Part shown: in pieces, positions 16,127 through 25,104 of the stretch | Position numbering within the stretch: position 1 is the stretch's first letter | How the letters are laid out: the number at the start of each line of letters is the position of its first letter | Assembly (NCBI RefSeq): GCF_040718835.1 | Contig: NZ_JBFEFG010000281.1 | Location: 806,001-870,000, forward strand | Length of the DNA: 64,000 nt | Source of the DNA: Bremerella sp. JC817 | Lineage (GTDB): Bacteria; Planctomycetota; Planctomycetia; Pirellulales; Pirellulaceae | Direction of reading: 5' to 3' | Made by a program: the position numbers and the translations under genes | Notes under the pieces: model-generated | Database searches by the model: none | What the model was told of the DNA's origin: nothing | What the model saw: the letters and a program-made list of their open reading frames with translations, nothing else

Positions 16127-17337
16127 TGTCGAACGCCCAACCAAAGCATGGCATGGCGAACGCCGTTTGGCTGTTCGCCCTTTCGCAGTTGTTGCTGATC
16201 ACCGGCATTGGTGTGACGGCGGTTTATTCGCTGCCGACCGAACCAGTCAAGCTGCCGGAATTTCAGAACGAGCCGCGCAATGTCGTGCTGAAGTACGATT
16301 GGCCGCAGGTCATCACCGACGAGCAGTTGACCGCGACGATCACCAAGCTTCGTCCGCAATTGCGTCAGCCGCGTCCCAAGATCAACTATGTCGATCACGC
16401 ACTTCGCTGCTGGGGTGTGAGTGCCACGTTCGAGGATCCGAATTGCCTGAGCGGCGCCGAGATGTTGGCGATACTGACCGATCAGAACGCCTTCCAAGAG
16501 ACCTGGGGGGGCGAAACGGCTCCGCTGCTGCTGGAAGGCGAATTCGGTCCTGGCTTCCGTACTCGCGATGGCAATGCGACTTCCAGTCACGTCGACCACA
16601 CGCTCGGTACGCTGGCCGAAATCGGCATCACGCTTGATGCCCTGATCGTTCTGGGCAAAGACTCGCGGAACTACACCGTTCGCGATTTGCTGGAAGCAGC
16701 GATGCTCGACTTCCGGATCAACCAGCAAGAGTACGAGTGGACCACGGTCGCCGCGGCGTCGTATGCCACCGGCCCGACCTCTTGGATTTCGCAAGATGGC
16801 GAACAGGTCACCTTCGACATTCTGGCTCGCCGCTTGATGCGACAACACTGGAATGAAGGCGTTTGCTACGGCAACCACCGGCTGTATTCGCTGGCGATGC
16901 TGCTGCAATTCGACGACCAGGTCGGACTGTTCCAAAACGAAGAAACCCGCGACCTGATTGTCGCGCACTTGAACGAAGCCACGACCCGTTTAATCCGCAG
17001 CCAATCGACTGAAGGCTATTGGGATCAAAACTGGCCAGATGCATCGATTCCTGCTCGAGAAGCGGAATTCGGCGACGTCACGATGCGTCGAACCCTGGCC
17101 ACTGGCCATGCCCTGGAATGGTGGGCGATTGCTCCGGCCGAGGTCTTGCCACCTCGCGAAGTCATCGTTCGAGCAGCTCAGTGGCTGGTTGTGGAAGTCG
17201 ATCAAATGGAGCCCAAGTCGGTGGACGAGAACTTCACGTTTCTCACCCACGTCTGCCGGGCCCTGTGCTTGTGGCGTGGCAAGTTCCCGCACGAGCTAAC
17301 TCCCCTCGCAAGTCCATCCACCGGCGCGGAAGGATAA
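16126..17337 (+). CDS. Membrane-anchored helical protein of the Tad region, function unknown
   Basis: A 403-residue protein with one N-terminal transmembrane helix (residues ~13-35) and a large periplasmic part. The latter is mostly helical, with WGVSATFEDPNCLSGAEML, HVDHTLGTLAEIGITLD and RTLATGHALEWWAIAP. The spacing of such helices, with H-x-x-x-x-L and G-H-A-L-E-W, is reminiscent of alpha/alpha-toroid folds (prenyltransferase or squalene-cyclase-like repeats), but no catalytic D-C-x-x-x motif is present and I do not recognise a family. Its start overlaps the stop of the GT-C-like gene, so the two are probably made together, and it precedes the first long pilin by 37 bases. Confidence 0.7.
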   Translation: MSNAQPKHGMANAVWLFALSQLLLITGIGVTAVYSLPTEPVKLPEFQNEPRNVVLKYDWPQVITDEQLTATITKLRPQLRQPRPKINYVDHALRCWGVSATFEDPNCLSGAEMLAILTDQNAFQETWGGETAPLLLEGEFGPGFRTRDGNATSSHVDHTLGTLAEIGITLDALIVLGKDSRNYTVRDLLEAAMLDFRINQQEYEWTTVAAASYATGPTSWISQDGEQVTFDILARRLMRQHWNEGVCYGNHRLYSLAMLLQFDDQVGLFQNEETRDLIVAHLNEATTRLIRSQSTEGYWDQNWPDASIPAREAEFGDVTMRRTLATGHALEWWAIAPAEVLPPREVIVRAAQWLVVEVDQMEPKSVDENFTFLTHVCRALCLWRGKFPHELTPLASPSTGAEG

Positions 17338-17374
17338 CCGCCGGAACTTGATATTGAGATATAGGTAAAACCTC

Positions 17375-17818
17375 ATGTTGAACGTGATGAAGAAACTTTG
17401 GAATGACGAACGTGGTTTCGTCAATTCCACAGAACTGATCCTGATCGCCACCTTGGCGGTGCTCGGCCTGATTGTTGGTCTGGCGTCGCTGCGTGACTCG
17501 GTCGTTCAGGAATTGGGTGATTCGGCAGCCGCCGTGGGTCAGGTCAATCAGTCCTACAGCGTCTTCGTCGACAGCAATGGCGCCGTAAGCGGCCCCATCA
17601 TCACTGCCGCTGGTGCGAACGGCTTCGTGACCGTCGAACGCGACTTCACGATCAACGGTCAGCCCGGCGTCTCGGTGACCTCCCGTTTCCGCAACTATCA
17701 GTACACCGATCGCCGCGATATTGGTGATGGCCAAGATACCGCAGGCAACCCACCTCCGACGATCGTCAGCATCGGGCCGGATGCTCAAGAAGAGGGCGAA
17801 GCCCTGGGAGGCCCATAA
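17375..17818 (+). CDS. Long Flp-like pilin, first of three paralogues
   Basis: A 147-residue protein. The N-terminus (MKKLWNDERG) precedes a hydrophobic helix starting FVNSTELILIATLAVLGLIV, followed by GLASLRDSVVQELGD. If cleaved after Gly, the conserved Glu is at +6 rather than the +5 of classical Flp pilins. The motif V-N-Q-S-Y follows the helix, and a ~90-residue soluble tail (Gly, Asp, Pro-rich) is absent from classical Flp proteins. It is 2 bases upstream of the second paralogue. Similar proteins appear common in planctomycete Tad loci (my recollection). The ATG at 17375 follows ATAGGT by a suitable distance. Confidence 0.82.
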   Translation: MLNVMKKLWNDERGFVNSTELILIATLAVLGLIVGLASLRDSVVQELGDSAAAVGQVNQSYSVFVDSNGAVSGPIITAAGANGFVTVERDFTINGQPGVSVTSRFRNYQYTDRRDIGDGQDTAGNPPPTIVSIGPDAQEEGEALGGP

Positions 17819-17820
17819 AT

Positions 17821-18210
17821 ATGAACAGGAATCGCAACGCTAATTCGATTCGATCTCGGAACCTTAGAAAACGTCGTGGTAGTGCGAGCGTGATGGGCAT
17901 CATTTTTATGATCGCACTCCTCGCGATTGGTGTCATCGTGGGAGCCGCTTCCCTACGTGACTCCATCGTCCAAGAGTTCGGCGACATCTCCGTGGCCCTG
18001 GACCGTTTGAACCAGACCTACAGCTATCGCATTGAACTCGATCCGGACGGTAACGGCCCAGCCGCTCCGCAAACCATCTGGTTCGCCAATTACACCGACC
18101 CGCTTCCAACCTTGGAAGACAATGTTGATGAACCACCCGCAGGGATAACCTTTGTCGAGCCTACCGGCGGCGAATCGCCGGTGACTCTCCCTGTTGGTTC
18201 GGTTCCATAA
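17821..18210 (+). CDS. Long Flp-like pilin, second paralogue lacking the conserved Glu
   Basis: A 129-residue protein that aligns with its neighbours through RRG, then SASVMGIIFMIALLAIGVIV and GAASLRDSIVQEFGD, and carries L-N-Q-T-Y at the same place after the helix. The Glu of the paralogues is Gly here, so its N-terminal register differs; in type IV pilins that Glu aids assembly into the filament. This may therefore be a minor or tip subunit. The tail is acidic and Pro-rich. The first 20 residues are unusually Arg/Asn-rich. It begins 2 bases after the previous stop, so translation is probably coupled. Confidence 0.78.
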   Translation: MNRNRNANSIRSRNLRKRRGSASVMGIIFMIALLAIGVIVGAASLRDSIVQEFGDISVALDRLNQTYSYRIELDPDGNGPAAPQTIWFANYTDPLPTLEDNVDEPPAGITFVEPTGGESPVTLPVGSVP

Positions 18211-18346
18211 CCAAATCACTTTTTGTTTGGAGTGAACCTTCTCGCCAAACCGGCAGCAAACGAATCGAGGCGGTCGATTCGGGGACACGTCAGCAGGTGA
18301 GAAGAACATTTTTTCGTGTGTGTTTTTTCCCTAGGAGAATGAGCTA

Positions 18347-18697
18347 ATGAGCCTCATTAAGCGTTTGTGGAATGACGAAGCTGGTTTCGTCGTTTCCGCT
18401 GAATTGATCCTGATCTCGACCATCGCCGTTATCGGTCTGATCGTTGGTCTGGACTCGGTCCGTAATGCCGTCACCAGCGAACTGGCTGACGTTGCCGGCG
18501 CTATCCAGAACGTCAACCAGTCGTACGTCTGGAACTCGGTCACCGGTCACGCTTCGGCAGTTTCCGGTTCGGACTTCATCGACCAGACCGACTTCTGTGA
18601 CGAAGGCGAAGACACCGCCACTTCGGACCTGGCTTGCATCGCCCACACCGTCGGTGCCTTCGAAGAAGGTGCTACTCAGGCTGTGCCAGTTCCTTAA
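18347..18697 (+). CDS. Long Flp-like pilin, third paralogue
   Basis: A 116-residue protein with the same plan: LWNDEAG, then FVVSAELILISTIAVIGLIV, GLDSVRNAVTSELAD and the motif V-N-Q-S-Y. Glu is again at +6 after the presumed Gly cleavage site. The tail holds two cysteines (DFCDEGED and DLACIAH) that could form a disulfide, and it is strongly acidic. AGGAG lies 9-10 bases before the ATG, the best ribosome site of the pilin set. Two hairpins follow its stop codon. A strong ribosome site, a separate 136-base leader and those hairpins suggest this is the most abundant pilin; that is inference. Confidence 0.84.
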   Translation: MSLIKRLWNDEAGFVVSAELILISTIAVIGLIVGLDSVRNAVTSELADVAGAIQNVNQSYVWNSVTGHASAVSGSDFIDQTDFCDEGEDTATSDLACIAHTVGAFEEGATQAVPVP

Positions 18698-18726
18698 TTG
18701 CGACTTTGACATCGCATGACAAACTC

Positions 18727-18806
18727 GTCGTTGGCGATCGCAACATTGCCAACGACAACAACAAGGTGATGTTACTTGCCGGCTTGACGATTGGTTCAGG
18801 CCGGCA
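18727..18806 (+). terminator. Two successive hairpins after the last pilin gene
   Basis: GTCGTTGGC (18727-18735) pairs perfectly with GCCAACGAC (18748-18756), and TGCCGGC (18777-18783) with GCCGGCA (18800-18806). Both lie between the last pilin and the prepilin peptidase gene. T-runs are short, so a partial terminator or 3' stabiliser that sets pilin message above machinery message is the likeliest role. Confidence 0.45.
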
Positions 18807-18969
18807 GTTTCACCTTGCCCCAGATTTGGCCTTAGGAATAACCGCCATTCCTTAGGTCAGCCTGTGTTGGACCCTTAAGAGATTTACATCACGGAGACTT
18901 AGCGTCGAACACAGCCTGACTTAAGGCGTGTGAAACGTCCGAATGTTATTTTTCGAGCATCCCAATTCC

Positions 18970-19515
18970 ATGATTCCACAACTAATCGTCCTGCTTTGTG
19001 TCGCCGCGTATACCCTGATGGGCTGCGCGTGGGACCTGAAAACAAGACGCCTCCCCAACTGGTTAACCGTGACGTCTTTCTTCGCCGGATTGGTTTTCCA
19101 CGGCGTAGTCGGCGCACTGTCTGACCAGGGTTTCCTGGGAGGGTTATTGTTTTCGCTGGCAGGTTTCGGCATGGGATTTGGCATTCTGTTCGTCATGTTC
19201 GCCATCGGCGGCGGAGCTGGCGGAGACGTCAAATTCATGGGAGCGCTCGGAGCATGGGTTGGCTGGAAAGCCATCCTGGTCATTTTCATCGGCAGCGGTC
19301 TGGTCGCAGCGATCAGTCTGGTTGTCGTGGCTGTTTGGGGACTGGCTTTCGGTTCACCAGAACCTAAAGAGGGGGAAAAGCGAGGTTCGACCCTCGCTAA
19401 CCGCGTGGTCCCTTACGCAATTCCGGCAACCATTTCAGCCTGGCTCGTGCTGGGTGGGTTATTCACCTTGAAATGGGTAGCGATGTCGGGAACCCCAATT
19501 ACACTGGAAAACTAA
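18970..19515 (+). CDS. Prepilin peptidase, A24 family (CpaA/TadV type)
   Basis: This short-form A24 aspartic protease (181 residues from the ATG at 18970) has six hydrophobic helices and no methyltransferase domain, as in Tad systems. The two catalytic aspartates are visible in GCAWDLKTRRLPNWL and in the G-x-G-D block of GAGGDVKFMG. It should cleave the Flp pilins and TadE-like pseudopilins encoded upstream after Gly (or Ala). It is the first gene of a rightward machinery group with cpaB, cpaF, tadB and tadC. A longer frame starting at 18943 has no better ribosome site. Confidence 0.92.
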   Translation: MIPQLIVLLCVAAYTLMGCAWDLKTRRLPNWLTVTSFFAGLVFHGVVGALSDQGFLGGLLFSLAGFGMGFGILFVMFAIGGGAGGDVKFMGALGAWVGWKAILVIFIGSGLVAAISLVVVAVWGLAFGSPEPKEGEKRGSTLANRVVPYAIPATISAWLVLGGLFTLKWVAMSGTPITLEN

Positions 19516-19564
19516 ATCAAGAATTGTTGCGAGTGATTCGCACATACTCGGAGTAGACGAGAAC

Positions 19565-20488
19565 ATGAGGGTAAGTCCGGGAACACTGCTTTTGGGCGTC
19601 GTCGCAGTCATGTTTGGACTGTTAGGAGCGTACATCGTCCAGAAGAATATGCAGAAGCCACAAGTGGTGGCTGTGGATAACACAGTCAAAACTTACATCG
19701 TGCCGCGGTCCAGCATGGACCTGAAGGCAGGCCGCGAAATCACTTTGGGCGACATCGTCATTCATCAAATGACATCCAAGCAAATTCAGGATGCTGGTCT
19801 GCCACCGATGTTCATGGGTGATACCAGCAACATCATCGGCCGCACTCTGCGAGTCGATCTGCCACGCGGGTCGTCGTTCGATACGCATCTCTTCTTCCCA
19901 GAAGGGACCGGCCCGAGCATTGTCGAATCGCTCGATCCAGGCATGCGAGCCGTGACGATCAAGGTTGCCGCCGACGAAGCGGTTGAAGGCTTTGCTACGC
20001 CAGGTACCTGGGTCGACGTGCTCTTCCGCAGCGAAGAAGACGACGCAGCCGATCTGCCAGAAATGACTGTCAGCCTGTTGGAAGGCGTCAAGGTTCTGGC
20101 TGTGAACAGCACCACCACCGAAATGCGAACCATCCGTGGTCAACGTCAGGCCATGGATCGCACCTCGGTCACCTTGGCCGTTTCGCCAGACCAGGCCGTC
20201 GCTCTGCGAGTGGTGGAAGGTCGCGGCACGATGGCTTTGGCCCTGCGTCATCCAGACGACGTGAACCCAGACGGCCAGTTGGCAGGCATGACGATGGATC
20301 GCCTGTTGAACCGACCGATCTCGCGGGAACGCATCGAAGTCTATCGTGGTCACAACATTTCGCAGGTCGAGTTCCGTGAACGATTCCGTCACAACTTCGA
20401 CCCGCAGCAACTAGCCAACCAGAATGTCAACAAGCAGGCCAAAGCCGATCCTCCGGCCGACGCCAATCGTGCGGACGCGGTGAAATAA
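19565..20488 (+). CDS. cpaB: Flp pilus assembly protein CpaB (RcpC)
   Basis: A 307-residue protein with one N-terminal transmembrane helix (LLLGVVAVMFGLLGAYIV) and a SAF-type domain at ~40-110 (VPRSSMDLKAGREITLGDI; GRTLRVDLPRGS), followed by the RcpC/CpaB domain (LDPGMRAVTIKVAADEAVEGFATPGTWVDVLF). CpaB links the outer-membrane secretin to the inner-membrane platform in Tad machines. The C-terminal end (KQAKADPPADANRADAVK) is polar and probably disordered. It lies 49 bases after the prepilin peptidase gene and 78 before cpaF. Confidence 0.93.
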   Translation: MRVSPGTLLLGVVAVMFGLLGAYIVQKNMQKPQVVAVDNTVKTYIVPRSSMDLKAGREITLGDIVIHQMTSKQIQDAGLPPMFMGDTSNIIGRTLRVDLPRGSSFDTHLFFPEGTGPSIVESLDPGMRAVTIKVAADEAVEGFATPGTWVDVLFRSEEDDAADLPEMTVSLLEGVKVLAVNSTTTEMRTIRGQRQAMDRTSVTLAVSPDQAVALRVVEGRGTMALALRHPDDVNPDGQLAGMTMDRLLNRPISRERIEVYRGHNISQVEFRERFRHNFDPQQLANQNVNKQAKADPPADANRADAVK

Positions 20489-20566
20489 GCTCCGCCGCCC
20501 TGTCGGTAGCCGCGGGTCCTTTTCGACGCGCGGCTTCGCTTCTCAAAGAATGGAATTGGCCCGGTT

Positions 20567-21880
<1,314 letters not shown>

Positions 21881-21907
21881 TCGCCCCGATCAGAAAGAGT
21901 TCCCCCC

Positions 21908-22849
21908 GTGGATCAACTTGCTTTAGCCCTGAATGCCAACTCGCTGCCGATCTTCGTGTTCGGTGGGATTGCCGCGGCTTTGGGCGCGATGCTGATGGGC
22001 TTTCGCGATCTGTTCTCGTCGCGTGACTCGCGATTGATGGCATCGCCTATCCTGAAGAAACTGCCTGCCCGAATCGAAGCTGCTGACGAAACAGCGGTTG
22101 GCCGTTTCGATGTCTGGCTTGAACGTGCCGTCTATATGACTGGCATGAACACCAGCGTCACAATGGCATCGCTGTTGTTCCTGCTGATTGGTTCGACGCT
22201 CGGCATGGCGGTGTTTGTCTTCACCGAAGAAGTCAGCTACAGCGTGATCGCCGCCGTGATCGGAATCGTACTTTGCTTCGTCATCTTATCGATCACCTAT
22301 CAACGGGTCATGAAGCAGTTTGAAGATCAGTTCCCAGGCGCACTCGACCTGTTGGCTCGTGCGGTTCGTGCTGGCGAAAGCCTCGATCAGGCGTTGGTCA
22401 TGATCGGTGGCTCGGTCAACGATCCTGTCGCCGGAGAATTCCGCCGTATCGCCAAGCACCTGGAAATGGGCCTTTCCCTTTCCGCCGCGATGAAGAGCTT
22501 CGCGTACCGCGTCCCTACGATGGACGTTCGCATCTTTGCCTCGGCACTGAGCGTGCACCGCGAAGCAGGTGGTAACTTGCCGAAAACCCTGGAACGTCTC
22601 GCTGGCGTGATTCGCGACCGGATGAGCTATCAACGTCAATTGAAAACTGTCACCGGAGCAGGTCGCATCACCGCGACCATCATCTCGGCGCTCGGTCCAC
22701 TGCTGTTCGTTTACCTGTTTGTCTTCCAGCCGGAATACAGCAGCAAGCTTTGGAACGACCCGACCGGGCGTATTGTTCTGATTGCCGCCGCCATCTCGCA
22801 AGTGATCGGCCTGGTGATCGTTTCCCGCATGCTCCGCAGCCGTTATTAA
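21908..22849 (+). CDS. tadB: Tad inner-membrane platform protein TadB
   Basis: A 313-residue GSPII_F-family membrane protein. The start is GTG at 21908, 27 bases after cpaF, with a short purine run (AGAAAGAG) upstream. It has transmembrane helices at ~14-35, ~90-125 and two near the C-terminus. The cytoplasmic four-helix unit contains FPGALDLLARAVRAGESLDQALVMI and LSAAMKSFAYRVPTMDVRIFASALSVHREAGGNLPKTL, the typical T2SF signature (broken here into two parts). TadB and TadC form the platform driven by CpaF. Confidence 0.93.
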   Translation: MDQLALALNANSLPIFVFGGIAAALGAMLMGFRDLFSSRDSRLMASPILKKLPARIEAADETAVGRFDVWLERAVYMTGMNTSVTMASLLFLLIGSTLGMAVFVFTEEVSYSVIAAVIGIVLCFVILSITYQRVMKQFEDQFPGALDLLARAVRAGESLDQALVMIGGSVNDPVAGEFRRIAKHLEMGLSLSAAMKSFAYRVPTMDVRIFASALSVHREAGGNLPKTLERLAGVIRDRMSYQRQLKTVTGAGRITATIISALGPLLFVYLFVFQPEYSSKLWNDPTGRIVLIAAAISQVIGLVIVSRMLRSRY

Positions 22850-22864
22850 GCGAAAAGTAATCTC

Positions 22865-23845
22865 ATGGATTTGAGCCTGGAAGTTGTCGGCGCGTTTCTC
22901 GGAATCAGCATCCTGCTGTTTCTCGGTGGCAGCCTGTTGCTGTGGCTGGGCAGGAACCGCGCGGAAGACTACCTCGAAGCATCCAGCGGTCGCTCGCTCG
23001 GTATTTTCACGAAGCTGTTCGCCTACATGGTTCCGATTGCCAACGAGAGTCGCGACAAGCTGCAAACCGAATTGGTTCAAGCCGGTCACTATGGCCGTTA
23101 TGCCGCAGAAGACTATTTGGCATTGCGTAATGCCGCCGTTTTCGCCTGGCTGATCTTTATGGCAGTAGCCGCGGTGTTGACCATCGACGATGGTGCCGCC
23201 ACGCAGCAAACCTACCTAATTGCGGGTGGGATCGTTTTGGCCATGATCTGGGGTCTTCCGCGTGTGATCCTGTCGACCACCGCTTCGGCCCGCGTGCGAC
23301 GCATTCGCTACGGCCTGCCAGACGCGCTCGACATGATTACGATGACCGTTTCGGCAGGTATGCCGCTGCAGCGTGCCATCAAACATGTTAGCCGAGAGCT
23401 ACATTCTTCGCATAACGATCTGGCCTGTGAACTGACCATCCTGGAAGGTCAAGCTTCGGCACGTTCGCTTGACTATGCCCTGAAAGAATTCGCCAAACGG
23501 GTCGACGAACCCGATGTGACTGCGTTGTCGACGCTGATTCATCACGCCGAGCGTCTGGGTGGAAATGTTGCCGCGGCGTTCCATGAGTTCGCCGACAGCA
23601 TCCGCGAATCGCGACGTCAGCGTGCCGAAGAAGAAGGCAACCGCACCTCGGTCAAGCTGCTGTTCCCGGTGATCTTCTTTCTCACCCCGCCGATCTATGT
23701 CCTGCTGCTCGGTCCGGCACTGATGGAACTGCGAGACTTCTCGATGCGAGAAACGGCCCCAGGTGGTGCTTTGAATCAGACCGCAGCCGACGAAGCGGTT
23801 TCCGCAATGCGTGGCACTCCGTCAGCAACGGAACCAAGGCCGTAA
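22865..23845 (+). CDS. tadC: Tad inner-membrane platform protein TadC
   Basis: A 326-residue second T2SF-family protein directly after tadB (15-base gap). It has an N-terminal helix, two helices around residues 90-135, the cytoplasmic motif GLPDALDMITMTVSAGMPLQRAIKHV followed by HHAERLGGNVAAAFHEFADSIRE, and a last helix LLFPVIFFLTPPIYVLLLG. It partners TadB. It ends 6 bases before the end of the convergent TPR lipoprotein gene, so the two transcripts meet head-on without an obvious terminator. Confidence 0.92.
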   Translation: MDLSLEVVGAFLGISILLFLGGSLLLWLGRNRAEDYLEASSGRSLGIFTKLFAYMVPIANESRDKLQTELVQAGHYGRYAAEDYLALRNAAVFAWLIFMAVAAVLTIDDGAATQQTYLIAGGIVLAMIWGLPRVILSTTASARVRRIRYGLPDALDMITMTVSAGMPLQRAIKHVSRELHSSHNDLACELTILEGQASARSLDYALKEFAKRVDEPDVTALSTLIHHAERLGGNVAAAFHEFADSIRESRRQRAEEEGNRTSVKLLFPVIFFLTPPIYVLLLGPALMELRDFSMRETAPGGALNQTAADEAVSAMRGTPSATEPRP

Positions 23846-23851
23846 CTAAGC

Positions 23852-25042
23852 TTACTGCTGCGATGAAGCGGCAGTCTGCAAAGCACTGAGAACCTGGTTC
23901 GAGAAGTTCTGAGCGGAAGCGGAAGGGGTCGCGCCGATCGAGCTGGCGGCAGCTGCTGGCTTCTGAACGTTGCTGGCCGTTGGCTGATCCGAGATCTGGT
24001 AAACAGCCGGTGCCGTACCCAAGCTCTGCGTTGGAATCTTCAAGCCGCTAGACGGCTGCGAAAGCGTAGCCGAAGTCGCTGGCAAAGCCGAGCGTGTGTC
24101 CGCACTGTATTGCACCTGCTGAACACCCTGATTCGACGACTCGCTGAAACGCGAAGCGGACCGAAGTGGATTATTGCTCGAAGCAGTTTCCGCTGCCACG
24201 GTTGCAGGGGCCGGTGTGGCCGATGCCAGTGGCGACTGGTTCGCAATCATGCTGGCCGCGGTTGGAATCGTCGTTTGTGGAGCCGGCGATGCTTCGGCGA
24301 CCAACTCAGGCTGAGCTTGTGGTTCGGCCGAAGGAATCACGTGTGGACGAACTTCCGGACGGTTCGAGACTTCGCCGGTGACCTGAGCAATCTGAACCAA
24401 GGCCTCGGCTGCTGGACGTAACCGCTTGTCGATGTCCAACGCACGAATGTAGTTCTTTTCGGCCAGTTCGATGTCGCCTCGTTGGCTTTGGATGTAAGCC
24501 AGGTTCGAGTACGCTTCCGCTTCGCTCGATACACGACGGAAGTGGTTCAACGCGACGTCGTACTGTCCCAACTCTGCGTACACGATACCCAGGTTCGATC
24601 GGGCCGCTTTGTAGTCCGGATCGGTCGCCAACGCTTTTTCAAGTGTGGCTTGGGCGAGTTCCTGGTTGTCTTGCAGATAGTAAACGTAACCCAGGTCCGA
24701 CAGAAGCTCGGCCGAAGGATCACCGATAGTCGAAGCTTTGGTCAAATACTCAACCGAGGTTTCGTATTCCCCTTCGCGACCGGCAATCACCCCCATGCGA
24801 TGCAGCGCCAATTGATGATTGGGCTGCTCGGCCAACACGTGGCGATAGAGCTTTTTCGCCGTCGGATAGGCACCATTGCGTTCCGAAAGACGAGCCAGGC
24901 TGATCTCCTGGGCGAATTGATTCTTCGGAGCGGACTCCGATTTGGCGAACATGGACCCTGCGCCGTTGCCGGTCGTGGCACATCCGATGGAGGCCAGACA
25001 GGTGGTGATCATGACGATGGAAAGAACAGTTCGGCAGTTCAT
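23852..25042 (-). CDS. TPR lipoprotein, TadD-like
   Basis: A 396-residue protein beginning with a lipoprotein signal peptide (CRTVLSIVMITTCLASIGC). About five TPR units fill residues ~40-205 (PTAKKLYRHVLAEQPNHQLAL; EYETSVEYLTKASTIGD; ELAQATLEKALATDPDYKAA; QYDVALNHFRRVSSEA; DIELAEKNYIRALDIDKRLR). The remaining half is Ser/Ala/Pro/Gln-rich and likely disordered. TadD-type TPR lipoproteins help secretin assembly or stability in Tad systems. I chose the ATG at 25042 because GAAGAAG lies 9 bases upstream; ATG 25051 and 25072 are alternatives. It is the last of three leftward genes with the secretin. Confidence 0.82.
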   Translation of the reverse strand: MNCRTVLSIVMITTCLASIGCATTGNGAGSMFAKSESAPKNQFAQEISLARLSERNGAYPTAKKLYRHVLAEQPNHQLALHRMGVIAGREGEYETSVEYLTKASTIGDPSAELLSDLGYVYYLQDNQELAQATLEKALATDPDYKAARSNLGIVYAELGQYDVALNHFRRVSSEAEAYSNLAYIQSQRGDIELAEKNYIRALDIDKRLRPAAEALVQIAQVTGEVSNRPEVRPHVIPSAEPQAQPELVAEASPAPQTTIPTAASMIANQSPLASATPAPATVAAETASSNNPLRSASRFSESSNQGVQQVQYSADTRSALPATSATLSQPSSGLKIPTQSLGTAPAVYQISDQPTASNVQKPAAAASSIGATPSASAQNFSNQVLSALQTAASSQQ

Positions 25043-25104
25043 TCGGCTCATCTTCTTCAAAGGGGGGCGCAAGATCCACTGATTACCGCGAGGGCGACTC
25101 TTCT

